Source of the DNA: Marthasterias glacialis
Lineage: Eukaryota; Echinodermata; Asteroidea; Forcipulatida; Asteriidae
Direction of reading: 5' to 3'
DNA: 64,000 bases
Assembly: GCA_911728455.2 (NCBI GenBank)
Contig: OU452228.1
Span: forward strand, 3,472,001 to 3,536,000
Shown piece by piece: positions 10,441 through 19,587 of the stretch. The notes beneath the pieces are model-generated. The model was not told the origin of the DNA. It ran no database searches and was given only the letters and a program-made list of their open reading frames with translations. Position 1 is the first letter of the stretch; the number at the start of each line of letters is the position of its first letter. The translations under genes and the position numbers were made by a program.

Positions 10441-12408
10441 CTAATTTGCTGTATGGTACTTGTAGAAACATTCCTTTGGATGGAGATGGGGGTTGCCAGT
10501 GCAACCGGAGCACACAAAGTTTGTCCGTTTGCGAGCGGCATGTGAGCTACAAACAACACAGTTTCTGTCCTCCTTCACATGCGTCACAAGGTGCTTATTC
10601 CCTTGATATCTCTCCATTGCACTGGGTCTCCCTGGTCCTAGCCTTACCACTTCAGCACCGGGGGGAAGGATCTGAGCAGCTGCCTCCTCAATCTGTGTTA
10701 TGAGATTGTGCTTGAACTTCCTGAAACTCAACTTTGGGGTGCCATCTGCACGTGTTAGCGCATGTAAGATGTAAGCATTACACTGGCAAATCTCCAAGAA
10801 CCATAGGAAGATGCGTTTCCACCACTTGATCGTTTTGCGAGTAAATTGTCCATAGTATGAAGCAGCTTGATCCATGCGATCACATCCATTCATTGACATG
10901 TTATAGTCCTGTATGACTTCCGGGATGTCAAATGGATCACCCTGTTTCCTCGTGATGCGCTTGGTTTTGACTGAGGCTTGTGTTGAAACAACAACAACTG
11001 GCTTTTTCTCCTTGTTTGATTTCCCTTTCTTATCCTTCCACATGACACAGAGTATTTTGTCATCATCACTCCTGTACCAGCGAGCCTCTCGATGGTCCAG
11101 TTTTATTGTTTTCAGTTCTAGTGGGAAACCTTTCCGATTGAGATTGAGCGTGCCAGTGAAGTGGGTCTTGTTTTCAATCAGATGCCTGATCAATTTCTCT
11201 GTGGTGTAGTACCTGTCGGCAAAAACATGATGACCTTTACCGACGGGCCTCAGCAAATACTCAAACACTTTCTCTGCTTGACCAATGTTCTTGTCTAGAT
11301 CTGGATTGTACGAGGTTTCCTTCCCAAAGTACACAAGAAGGTTGAATACGTACCCAGAAATACTGTCACACAGTCCGAATGTCTTGATGTGATACTTCTT
11401 CGGCTTCTTGGCATTGTATTGCTTGTACTTCCACCGTCCTTTCCAACCAATCACCATCTCATCCAACGATAGGTTCTGAAATGGGTAGAATGCCTCCTGA
11501 AACTTTTCCACAAGTTTGTTCAGAAAGGGCTCGATTTTTTCTTTCGACGTCGACTCAGTATTGGATGCATGAAGCATCGTGTGGTAGATTGCTTCAAACC
11601 TCTCTCGTGCAAATGTCTTAGCATACCATGGCGTATGCTGGGGCGTGAACTTGGACCAATAATCCTTTACTGACGGTCGTTTATCGAGACCCATGGCAAT
11701 GAGTACGGCAAGAAATTTCAAAAGTTCATGGCGGTCGACTGGCTTCCACGTATTGAACACAGATCTACGTCGTGCAGGATTATTCAAACGCATCTTGTAT
11801 GTAGCTTGCTCATTTATCATACGAATCAGGTCATCTAAAATGTCCTCTGACAACAATTCAAACAGACAATCCATCTCACCGGAATTCTCATCCAAATCTG
11901 CTTGGACACCAGGGGCCCTCTGATGAGCTGGTTCAAAGGGAAATGCAAGGCCAGCAGCATCAGTCTGTGAATTGGTCACATCGTTCCAATTGGGATCTAC
12001 AATAGGGACAGGGGCATGTCCACCTCGGCCACGGCCACGGCTACCGCCACCGCCACCGCCACCGCCACCGCCACCGCCACGCAGACGGACATGTCTATGT
12101 CCTCGTACAGGTCTTCTTACCGCAGCACGTTGTACAGGGCGATTATTATCACTATCGTCAGTGCCGCTGTCATCGCTGTGCACACTTACCCCATCATCAT
12201 CAGAACTACTCCGGTTAGCTCCACTTTCATCGCTAATATCAACATCCATGTCATCTTCGGATTTGCTGGCATTATCTTCACTATCACTATCCCATTGTGC
12301 AAGCCTTTGAAGGGCCTGTTGTGCAGTGACATTCTGCATGGTCGATGCACGGTTCGTTGTTGTGGACGCCGCCATGTTTAAATGCCGCTGTGTACAATGA
12401 CCTGTCAA
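10441..12408 (-). CDS. piggyBac transposase (PGBD-like), intact
   Basis: A 655-residue uninterrupted frame. The acidic Ser/Asp-rich N-terminus includes an Arg/Gly-rich block with 12 consecutive Gly (about 111-122), and the DDE_Tnp_1_7 catalytic core follows. The three catalytic Asp are visible: D316 in NLSLDEMVIGWKG, D398 in GHHVFADRYY, and D510 in NGCDRMDQ. The C-terminus has a cysteine-rich domain (CVVCSSHAARK...CSGC...CFYKYH) typical of the family, which recognises terminal repeats. The enzyme cuts and pastes at TTAA. Met12 (12375, in the context AACATGGCG) is an equally likely start. All hallmark residues are present, so activity is plausible. The Gly block comes from a CCG/CCA repeat at about 12040-12080. 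Confidence 0.95.
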   Translation of the reverse strand: MTGHCTQRHLNMAASTTTNRASTMQNVTAQQALQRLAQWDSDSEDNASKSEDDMDVDISDESGANRSSSDDDGVSVHSDDSGTDDSDNNRPVQRAAVRRPVRGHRHVRLRGGGGGGGGGGGGSRGRGRGGHAPVPIVDPNWNDVTNSQTDAAGLAFPFEPAHQRAPGVQADLDENSGEMDCLFELLSEDILDDLIRMINEQATYKMRLNNPARRRSVFNTWKPVDRHELLKFLAVLIAMGLDKRPSVKDYWSKFTPQHTPWYAKTFARERFEAIYHTMLHASNTESTSKEKIEPFLNKLVEKFQEAFYPFQNLSLDEMVIGWKGRWKYKQYNAKKPKKYHIKTFGLCDSISGYVFNLLVYFGKETSYNPDLDKNIGQAEKVFEYLLRPVGKGHHVFADRYYTTEKLIRHLIENKTHFTGTLNLNRKGFPLELKTIKLDHREARWYRSDDDKILCVMWKDKKGKSNKEKKPVVVVSTQASVKTKRITRKQGDPFDIPEVIQDYNMSMNGCDRMDQAASYYGQFTRKTIKWWKRIFLWFLEICQCNAYILHALTRADGTPKLSFRKFKHNLITQIEEAAAQILPPGAEVVRLGPGRPSAMERYQGNKHLVTHVKEDRNCVVCSSHAARKRTNFVCSGCTGNPHLHPKECFYKYHTAN

Positions 12409-12814
12409 TAATACCCTACATATGCCCTATGGCGCGAAGGAAAGCCAATGCCAGCCACTCACAGCAGCTGAAACTAGGGTCAGAGGTCATCTAGATGACA
12501 ATACGGCATAAATTATGTTAAATAAGGCATACGTCATGGGGATTCCCCGAACTATCTACAGTGATGTCACCGAGCCGCTGTGAGCGGCTTTCCGTAGAGA
12601 ACGGGAAATTTCTGTGAGCGGCTCGCCGTAGCGAAAGAGTTAAGCGTATTTCATGGGTTACCAAGGAATTTTTGCTTGTGCGCGTGCGTAGTTCACGTAA
12701 CTAAGGATTCCGTGCTTACACAGCTAGCGCAGAATTTAGCGTTAACCTCATAAGCGGCGAATGGTCTTTGTAAGCTCAGAATGACGCAGTAAGCAGAGCC
12801 ATGAAATTGGGCCC

Positions 12815-12860
12815 AGATCTTATCTCACATCAGTGTATGGGCAAAAACACCAAGAATACT
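12815..12860 (+). mobile_element. SINE copy B, 3' part
   Basis: CACATCAGTGTATGGGCAAA continues the SINE left at 10026 and matches the reverse complement of copies A and C. Confidence 0.6.
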
Positions 12861-12998
12861 GCTTAGAAGGGGAACCTACAAATGAACTTCCTACACATGT
12901 GCAAGTACTTTACAAAACATGTAGTTATGGAAGTTTTGTGGTACTTTGATGTATGCCAGTCCATGGGAAATCCTATTGATTCATGCTTTTAAATATCT

Positions 12999-13141
12999 TT
13001 AACTCTTTCACTACGGCGCGCTGCTCAAAGCAGCTTGGTGAATTACTTTGTGCCAGAGAGCCACTGCCAGGGGCTGGAAATAAACAAAATATTGAACAAA
13101 GTCATCACAGCTATATTTTTATTCCATAGTGAACGAGTTAA
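12999..13141. mobile_element. piggyBac-type MITE, 143 bp
   Basis: TTAA borders at 12999-13002 and 13138-13141. The ends TTAACTCTTTCACTACGG and CCATAGTGAACGAGTTAA are inverted repeats that closely resemble those of piggyBac 1 (TTAACTCTTTCGCTACGG). No coding capacity. Probably mobilised in trans by a transposase like that at 10441-12408. Confidence 0.85.
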
Positions 13142-13398
13142 TATTGTAACGTGCTGTTGCAGTCAAGGACTTGTGTAAAATAACATGAGCTAAACTCAAA
13201 CTGAAAAAAGATCATGTGTAGTATCTGTTCTTTTCAGCTTAATATCTGAAACGCTGCTCATTGAGCAGCCAGTATATTAAACTGATTTTTGGATCTGGGT
13301 CATGGAATAGGGGCTTGCCTCGTCCTGGCCACGTGTTGGCCTGGTATTGCACTACATCCAGGATTCGGCCCACTCCCCATCATGGGGAAATAATCAAA

Positions 13399-13815
13399 TC
13401 AAAAGATAGAAATATGACCAATATAAACTTGCCCATGACGGATGGGTGTTTTGGTGCGGTCCTGAACAAGGTTATGCCGACGTCGGATGGGGACCATGTA
13501 CAGCTTACAATGATTAAGAACATGAGGAAGTGTTTTGTCTGGATGTCCGCAGCGGCAACACGCTGAATTTGTTCAAGGATTCCAGCATTTCGCGGCTGCA
13601 TTGGTTGGTAGGCAGTTCAAATGGGCCCTATGGATAAATCTCCAGTCACAAAAGCGGAAGAAATTGCCGGATGGCATCCATGAGGACCCGTTGATGTAAG
13701 TGTTCGTGTTCAGAGAGCGAGCAACCTTGCCCTGGTCAGGGAGGCCGAGCAACTTGTTGGAATATTGATCATGGGATGCAGCACGCAAGGTGGTTGTGAT
13801 GGTTTTGGGACTTAC
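13399..13815 (-). pseudogene. R2-like LINE C-terminal fragment with one in-frame stop
   Basis: One minus-strand frame holds LLGLPDQGKVARSL, then RFCDWRFIHRAHLNCLPTNA and CCRCGHPDKTLPHVLNHC. This is the C-terminal zinc-knuckle region of non-LTR retrotransposon proteins of the R2/R4-like group (C-x2-C...H...C). A TGA at 13573-13575 interrupts the frame between AAKCWNP and the zinc knuckle, and it ends at 13399. RT and endonuclease domains are absent. The upstream edge abuts the Penelope-like fragment near 13815. A dead fragment; the exact LINE clade is uncertain. Confidence 0.65.
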
Positions 13816-14444
13816 CTCCGCTCCAGCTGCTGTCTTTGTGGTAAAGAAATGTAGTGCTCGGATTCAAGATGGCGGTATCCCACTTGTAAATAATCGGTTC
13901 GGTTTAGAATGCAAATGCCTCTTCCTTTATCGTAGGGTTTGATTACGATGTCTGGATTATTTTTGAGCTTGAGTATGGCTGATAGCTCTTGTTTTGTCAT
14001 GTTTGGTTTCTGATTTCTCTGTCTCACATGAGCAAATTGGTATTTAGTAGCTTCCAAGTAATTCTCGAGCGTCGCACATTGTGTTGTGGTTGGAAGCCAC
14101 GTAGATGGTGGTTTGAAAGGTTGAGCTTTGTTAGGTTTATTGTGCATCAGAAAAGCAATTCTCATTCTTCGTTGGAAGACATTGAAATCACTCAGAAGTT
14201 TTCTCCGGGTTGGTTTAGCGGGAGTGGGAACGAAATTGAGTCCTTTTCCCAAGGCTATTTTCTCTATGTCATAAAGTTTAGCCTTGGATAGGTTTGTTAT
14301 GAAACGTTCACTGTCTAATGCTAATTGTGTTTGGAGATTCTTCTTATTGAAACATTTGTGGTTAGAGCACTTGTGTGAGAAGCGATTGGCTTTCTGTTGG
14401 GATTGAGATTGGCAAGTTCGCTTAGTTATTTTCCGTTTGGTCAT
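13812..14444 (-). pseudogene. Penelope-like element reverse transcriptase, N-terminal fragment
   Basis: From ATG at 14444 the frame reads SNHKCFNKKNL, LALGKGLNFVPTP-like (ALGKGLNFVPTPAKPTRR), DFNVFQRRMR, then IVIKPYDKGRGICILNRTDY. This order is the N-terminal and fingers region of Penelope-like RTs. The frame stops at 13812 after EHYISLP; the palm with its catalytic Asp pair and the GIY-YIG endonuclease are missing. The frame is open further upstream to 14537, but the preceding Met adds only hydrophobic leader sequence. A truncated copy next to an R2-like fragment. Confidence 0.75.
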
Positions 14445-14555
14445 TGTGAGATAAAGTGAATTTACGAAAATTTGTTTATAAGAAATAATAGTATATACTT
14501 GGAATTGCCGTTGTATATAGTTATTATTAATAAACACAAGTGATCAAGTAAATTA

Positions 14556-14592
14556 TCTCTTTTTGGAAAGTGTGGTGGTCCTGAGAAGGACC
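14556..14592 (-). promoter_or_regulatory. Histone-type mRNA 3' stem-loop with purine-rich downstream element
   Basis: On the minus strand GGTCCTTCTCAGGACC (14577-14592) forms a perfect 6-bp stem with loop TCTC. U is kept at loop positions 1 and 3, G at stem position 2, and ACCAC follows. CCAAAAAGAGA (14556-14566) lies 11 nt downstream, like the U7-binding histone downstream element. The stem starts 26 nt after the stop codon of the 14619-15320 ORF, the spacing of replication-dependent histone genes. The neighbouring protein is not a histone. Confidence 0.65.
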
Positions 14593-14618
14593 GGTTGGTT
14601 TTGAGCGAAGTTGCCCGT

Positions 14619-15320
14619 TTACTTGCTGTCTCTTTTCCTCTTCACGCCTTTGGTTGGAGCTGGTCTTGGTCTTGTGAAGTAACCGAAGAGATGAACTGCA
14701 GTGCGCAGTTCCGCTCCGTCAAAATGCTCCGTTAGCCTCTGTCTTGCTTGTTTACTTGTCTCTCCCGATCTTGCGTTGATTTCCTTGGACTGGTGTTGAT
14801 ATTCCTCTAGAGTGAGTTTAGTTAACAACAGTGAGGCCTTGGTTGTGAGTCTTTCCCAATTGTCCGTGAAGGATTTTTGGAAAGTGACTCCCCGGTGTGG
14901 GTGTGGAGGCCTCACTGTGTTCGTTAAGTATGGTGGGGGTTTGTTCGCTGTGATGGCTTTCTCGAAAACCGAAATCTGTTTTGTGATATGAGCTCTGGCA
15001 GATGTCAGTTTGTTGACAGATTCTGCCAGAGATTTCACGAGATTGAAATCGGTTTCCGAGAGGACTACTCGGGGAGTAGGTTTTTCACTAGCGAACTCCT
15101 CCCGGACGTCTAAAGAGGTGATCAGTGAATCTTTGAGCTGGTCGATGAGTGGTAGTTGTCCACACTGGAAATCGCTAAATGTTGAAGACGCTGGAGATAC
15201 GGGAGATGATGTGTTGTGGACGGTAGGCTTTGGAGTCTTGGTTTGGCGTTTGAAGGACCTGAAATGAACAGACAGTACAGTGTTGTCAAACACTACTCGT
15301 ATTTTACGTTCTTCAAACAA
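14619..15320 (-). CDS. Hypothetical protein with histone-type 3' end
   Basis: A 233-residue frame, Ser/Thr/Pro-rich N-terminally, with a Leu-rich probably helical middle (LVKSLAESVNKLTSARAHI) and a basic end (PTKGVKRKRDSK). A possible acceptor CTGTCTGTTCATTTCAG at about 15259 suggests that the first 20 residues may be intronic and the real exon begins near SFKRQTKTP. I do not recognise the family. It lies upstream of a Penelope-like RT on the same strand, so it may be that element's ORF1 or an independent gene. The histone-type stem-loop 26 nt past its stop would end the transcript before the RT. Confidence 0.45.
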   Translation of the reverse strand: MFEERKIRVVFDNTVLSVHFRSFKRQTKTPKPTVHNTSSPVSPASSTFSDFQCGQLPLIDQLKDSLITSLDVREEFASEKPTPRVVLSETDFNLVKSLAESVNKLTSARAHITKQISVFEKAITANKPPPYLTNTVRPPHPHRGVTFQKSFTDNWERLTTKASLLLTKLTLEEYQHQSKEINARSGETSKQARQRLTEHFDGAELRTAVHLFGYFTRPRPAPTKGVKRKRDSK

Positions 15321-15422
15321 TCCTCTTTAAATTAGTATGTTATAATACACTACTATACCATGTTTACATGAGAATTATCATGTTTTTACATGTGCATGCA
15401 TTGCAACACTGAATTAAAGAAT

Positions 15423-15492
15423 GGTACCCACTTCAGTGTTCTTGACCATCCTCGTCGACATCCACGACTTCCAGTTTGTCTTGGTTATCTAA
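15423..15492 (-). other. Possible upstream exon of the 14619-15320 gene
   Basis: On the minus strand an acceptor-like TTTGCTCACTTTAG is followed by a frame reading NQDKLEVVDVDEDGQEH, acidic and gene-like, before a TGA. The donor could not be fixed, so linkage to the downstream exon is speculative. Confidence 0.25.
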
Positions 15493-15499
15493 AGTGAGC

Positions 15500-17370
15500 A
15501 AATAAACACAAGTTGACCAAACATCCGAACAACATAATGTAAGATTTTTTGCAAACCAAGATGGAGGAACTACGAAGGAAAGGAAAGGAAATGCAAAGGA
15601 AAAAACAATAAGTTTGCAAACATGTCGAATTCGGTAACAAGGCTCGACTCTTTTGCTACATGTGGCCGTCTATGCCAACCAACGTGGTCTATACCAACAA
15701 AGGTCTATACCCATATTTTAAAATATAGTTCACTATCCGAAACAAACAGAATTCTTATAAAATGTTAAAAAGTTTCTGCCACATTTCCACGAAAATTAAC
15801 TAGATATCCAAATATTCAATTATTTAAATGGATGATTGGATTTGATTGATTTAATTCCAATAATTTCTATTATTGCTTTATTATTATAATCGCCTCTGCC
15901 GGTTGATCTTCGTGAACGACACTTTACTGCTAAGCAGTAGCCTACTTCTTTGTCTTAGATTGTCCAAGTCCTTGTTGTTTGTGTAAATTAATAATATTAA
16001 GCCAGTGTGGTTACAATATAATTATGTTATATACAATCTACAAACTTTAACATAAACACACATCATGAGGTCTCCATGCTCTGCACATTATCCATGAACA
16101 TGTATTAAGCTGATGATTGATTGATTGGAAATAAAGTATTGAATAGGCCTAGTATTGAATTATGATAAACAATGGTTTGGTATAGACGAGACTATCCCTT
16201 CCTTTTTATATGGGTTCACCATCTGACAAACCAAATGAGTGGTTGAAGCTGACATGGTGGCTGACTAAAAACACAAACAGTAGGAAAAATATAAGACTCC
16301 TGCCACCTCTAAATAGAGGCTCAAATAACGAATGGCTCAATAATAACAAGCATATCAGCCTCCTCAAAAAACACAACTTCCACAAAGGAAATTGTAGGGG
16401 AAAAAGTGACTGTAATTATGAACACACTTTCTAGCATCTAATAATGCAGCGTTCATGGTACTTCTATTTTAGGACATAATATGAGATACATCTTTATGTA
16501 CACATCTGTGAAGGCACTCACAATGGTTTCATCTACAGCACCTTAATGACTTTTAAATAACAGTCTGGCACAATCGTTGTTGGAATAAAATGATTACCAA
16601 TCTACATATAATTGTTGACTGAAAAATTATTAATTCAAAACACAGTCCCACAACTTGCTCTAGAAATAATGAATCTCTGAAAGAAGAACAAGAGGAAAAA
16701 CTGCCTCAACACTATACCAGATCGGAAAAGCGCTGTCAAATATTTAATACAATTCTACAAATGTTATTGATTTTAAAATGAAAGTTTCACCACATAAAAA
16801 CTAAAACGCTTACACATCATAAATATGTTGATAAGTTCTCTGGCAATGCATTAATATATAACAGCGTTACAGTTACAAAGTAATGTACATGAAAGAACAA
16901 TAAACAGCCAAGGGTCAGCACATGGCTGAACATATCTATCTGTACCACAAATTGTACATGAATATAATGACTATCCCTCAAAAATACAAATCCATCCAAC
17001 ATAATGACTCGGTACAATCCATATGATACATCAGACATTTGAACACTGGCACACTTGTTATCCTTAAACAAAAAACAATTTAATATTTCTTCCCAATATG
17101 GTAAAGGGATGGTTGTGGTGGGGACAATTTGTTTGACTGACATTGAAAACAAGAGGTGCAGAAAGTTACATTATTGTGAAAAGAACCAAAGTGAAATGGT
17201 GAATGTTGCATAGTTCAAAATACAACTAAACAAATACCCAACTATGTTAAATAACGCAACTATTTTTTGGAGAGCTTTAAATTGATGATAGCTTTAAATT
17301 GATGTAATGATTATTAATGTATCACTTTTGCATTAATTAATAAGATTAACATTTTTGTATGTACAAACTT
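15500..17370. other. Non-coding, no recognised feature
   Basis: AT-rich sequence with only short frames of no family resemblance, including a 74-codon plus frame at 16210-16434. No RNA gene or clear repeat was seen. Confidence 0.35.
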
Positions 17371-18290
17371 AAACTTCCGGTTTCAACCGTAAGTGAAGGT
17401 CAAATGGGGTCACATATTGTAAAAGTTTGTAGAATCAGCGAGCGGCCTGAAAATAAGATTATTATCTTTTCTTAATATACAAATTTACTTTCATGAGATA
17501 CAACAATTTCTATAATACACTTTAACTTCCGGTTTGGACGGAAGTAAAAGTCAAATGGGGTCACACTGTGTTTAAGATTTGTTTCATACTTTAAGATCTT
17601 TCATATGGTGTAAAGATCATGTAGGTAGCATATGAGATTCTGGAGATATGACTGTTTTAATAAAAAAAAAATCAATTTGTGTGACAACATCATTGATGAC
17701 AACATCATTCCAAAAATTTTGCTTTGTCATGTACACGCTGTGGTCTAAATATATAGTAAGTTTCAAATCCGTACAAGCTTTACCGGTACTTTTAGAGATA
17801 GCAAAATAATTTCTTTTTTTGATCTCGTGTACCATTTTCGCTGTGACGTAGCCATGACCTCACATATAGAATGGTCTTGAGGCATTGAATGTTTTTCATA
17901 TTTTGATTCACTTAGACTCTTAAGCCCAAAATATCATAATTTTTATACTACTTCCTGTTTTGACTGGAAGTAAAGGTCAAATAAGGTCACGGTGTGCATA
18001 AAACTTGTTTGACATTTCAAGACCTTTCATATGCACCAAAGATTTTGAATGTAGCATTTGTGGTTCTCAAAAAATCAATTTGTCTAATTATTTAACGTTT
18101 ATTTATGGCGTGATCAATGACGTCATCATTCCAAAAAAGTCGCAGTTTCATCTACTCACTAAGATCTTCGTACGGTAAATTTCAAATTCATACAAGCTTT
18201 ACTTTCTGAGAAAACCCCCCCAAAAAGAAGAAGAAAAAAAAAACTTGACAATAACAATAGATTTTCGGCTGATGTCCGAAAAAAATAAAT
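17371..18290. repeat. Dispersed repeat with CTTCCGG...GGAAG hairpins, 3 degenerate copies
   Basis: Short hairpins near 17374 (CTTCCGGTTTCAACCGTAAG), 17525 (CTTCCGGTTTGGACGGAAG) and 17950 (CTTCCTGTTTTGACTGGAAG) are each followed by GGTCAAATGGGGTCACA-like sequence. ATCTTTCATATGG-like and TTTCAAATCCGTACAAGCTTTAC-like blocks also recur. The pattern suggests an amplified, diverged non-coding element. Confidence 0.65.
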
Positions 18291-18294
18291 AACA

Positions 18295-18570
18295 AACAAG
18301 AGGTGTTCCGGGCTAGTGCACGAACACCTAAAAAAGTAATAATAAACTAGCGCTCAAGTTATTGTCACCTAAACTTTGATTTACTGTAATTCAACACCAG
18401 GTGATGTCATGATTACATCATTGTTTGAGTGACGTCTTCATGTTGAGGTTAAAGTGTATGCAGAGTTTCACCTAAAAAGCAAAACCCAACAAAAATATTT
18501 TAAAAAGGTGTTCGGTTGAAGCCCGAAGACCTAAAACAGAAATAGTAAAAAAATAATAAGGTGTTTCAGA
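18295..18570. repeat. Short hairpin repeats GGTGTTC...GAACACC
   Basis: AGGTGTTCCGGGCTAGTGCACGAACACCT at 18300-18330 (given here only to show the palindromic ends AGGTGTTC/GAACACCT), a second hairpin near 18506-18533, and a third half near 18559. Possibly the ends of the neighbouring repeat family. Confidence 0.5.
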
Positions 18571-19090
18571 CCTAACATGAACACAAATTAAAAATCGGAA
18601 GGGTTAGTTGAGAACTTTCTAGCAACTGCTTTAAGTTGTTTTTGCACTTTTTACAACAGGAAGCACTGGGTTGTACCCCTGCATGTGGCAATGTTCGGTG
18701 TAAGCGTTTCTCCTTACAACCATTCTATGAATATAAAATAAGTGATGGTTTTTTGGCATTGCGCATACAATTTTTTTAAACCTTGACAGCCAAACAAATG
18801 TTTGTTCAAAGCTTAAAGTGTTGTCAGTATCTTTAACCCTGGGCATGCCACCAATGCTGTGTACATGTGCAACCCTGTGTGCCATGTTTCCTGTGCTAAT
18901 TAACAGACAATGGGGGCCTAAACATTCAGATACAAATTACCATAAGAATGAAGTGTTATATAGCAAAACTCAAAATAAACATTTTATTTAGTATGTCATA
19001 CCCTATTTCATCATCTAAGTTTCAAGTTTTTTAGTCATTTTATAAGTGAGATATGACGTTTTGAATATGACAAATCCTCCCCCCCCCCCC

Positions 19091-19398
19091 GAAAAAAATT
19101 CCCCCATTTTGCATGACATTTTTCTTGTTCAGATTTACATTGTTGATACTGTTATGAATTGAATAATTCAAGAAAATTGGCGGTGTTAGCCTGATCATTA
19201 GGGTTTCAATTGTTTTTCAATGAAGATTTGTCTGCTACTTATGATTTTTGAGTTTATGAGTTGTGTACAAATAAATACCATTCTATTGATCAGTACTTGA
19301 AAAGATTGTTCTGGACAAGTTGATGAAAAAAAAATTCCCCCATTTTGCATGACATTTTCCTTGTTCAGAATTACATTGTTGATACTGTTATGATTTGA
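19091..19398. repeat. Direct duplication inside piggyBac 2
   Basis: About 73 bp beginning AAAAAATTCCCCCATTTTGC at 19093 recurs at about 19328 with few changes, 235 bp apart, in the 3' non-coding part of the transposon. A C10-11 run precedes the first copy. Confidence 0.85.
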
Positions 19399-19587
19399 AC
19401 TCAATATTTTTACAATAGTTTTATAATCTTTGTTTGCAGTGCAAAGGTTTTCACATCAGTGTGAATTTATGGGTATAACCGGAACGTTATTCATAGATGG
19501 AGGATCAATATTCATTGTTAACAAAAATGATTCACATCAATAAAAGTGAAACACAAATTTGTATTTATACAACATCTGCTCACTTGA

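Larger units (their letters stand above)
10101..12643 (-). mobile_element. piggyBac transposon 1, complete with TTAA duplications
   Basis: TTAA occurs at both borders (10101-10104 and 12640-12643). The inner ends TTAACTCTTTCGCTCCGG and CCGTAGCGAAAGAGTTAA form terminal inverted repeats. The 5' subterminal region repeats TGTGAGCGGCT...CCGTAG twice (12570-12630), possible transposase sites. Cargo is a single transposase gene on the minus strand. Matching ends, intact duplications and an open transposase suggest recent or still possible activity. Confidence 0.9.
10027..12814. mobile_element. GGCCC-ended MITE copy 1, split by piggyBac
   Basis: The termini GGCCCAATTTCAT and ATGAAATTGGGCC are exact reverse complements, and the next bases (ggttctgcttactg / cagtaagcagagcc) continue the match. 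CAG flanks both ends as a possible target duplication. The interior is interrupted at a TTAA by the piggyBac element at 10101-12643. Two shorter relatives lie at 45018 and 45235. Without the insert this copy would be about 250 bp, non-autonomous and non-coding. Confidence 0.75.

Noticed and set aside
14577..14592. Remnant of a true histone gene
   Set aside because: The ORF directly upstream does not resemble H1, H2A, H2B, H3 or H4 and its stop is spaced normally for the hairpin; kept as a finding rather than as a histone call.
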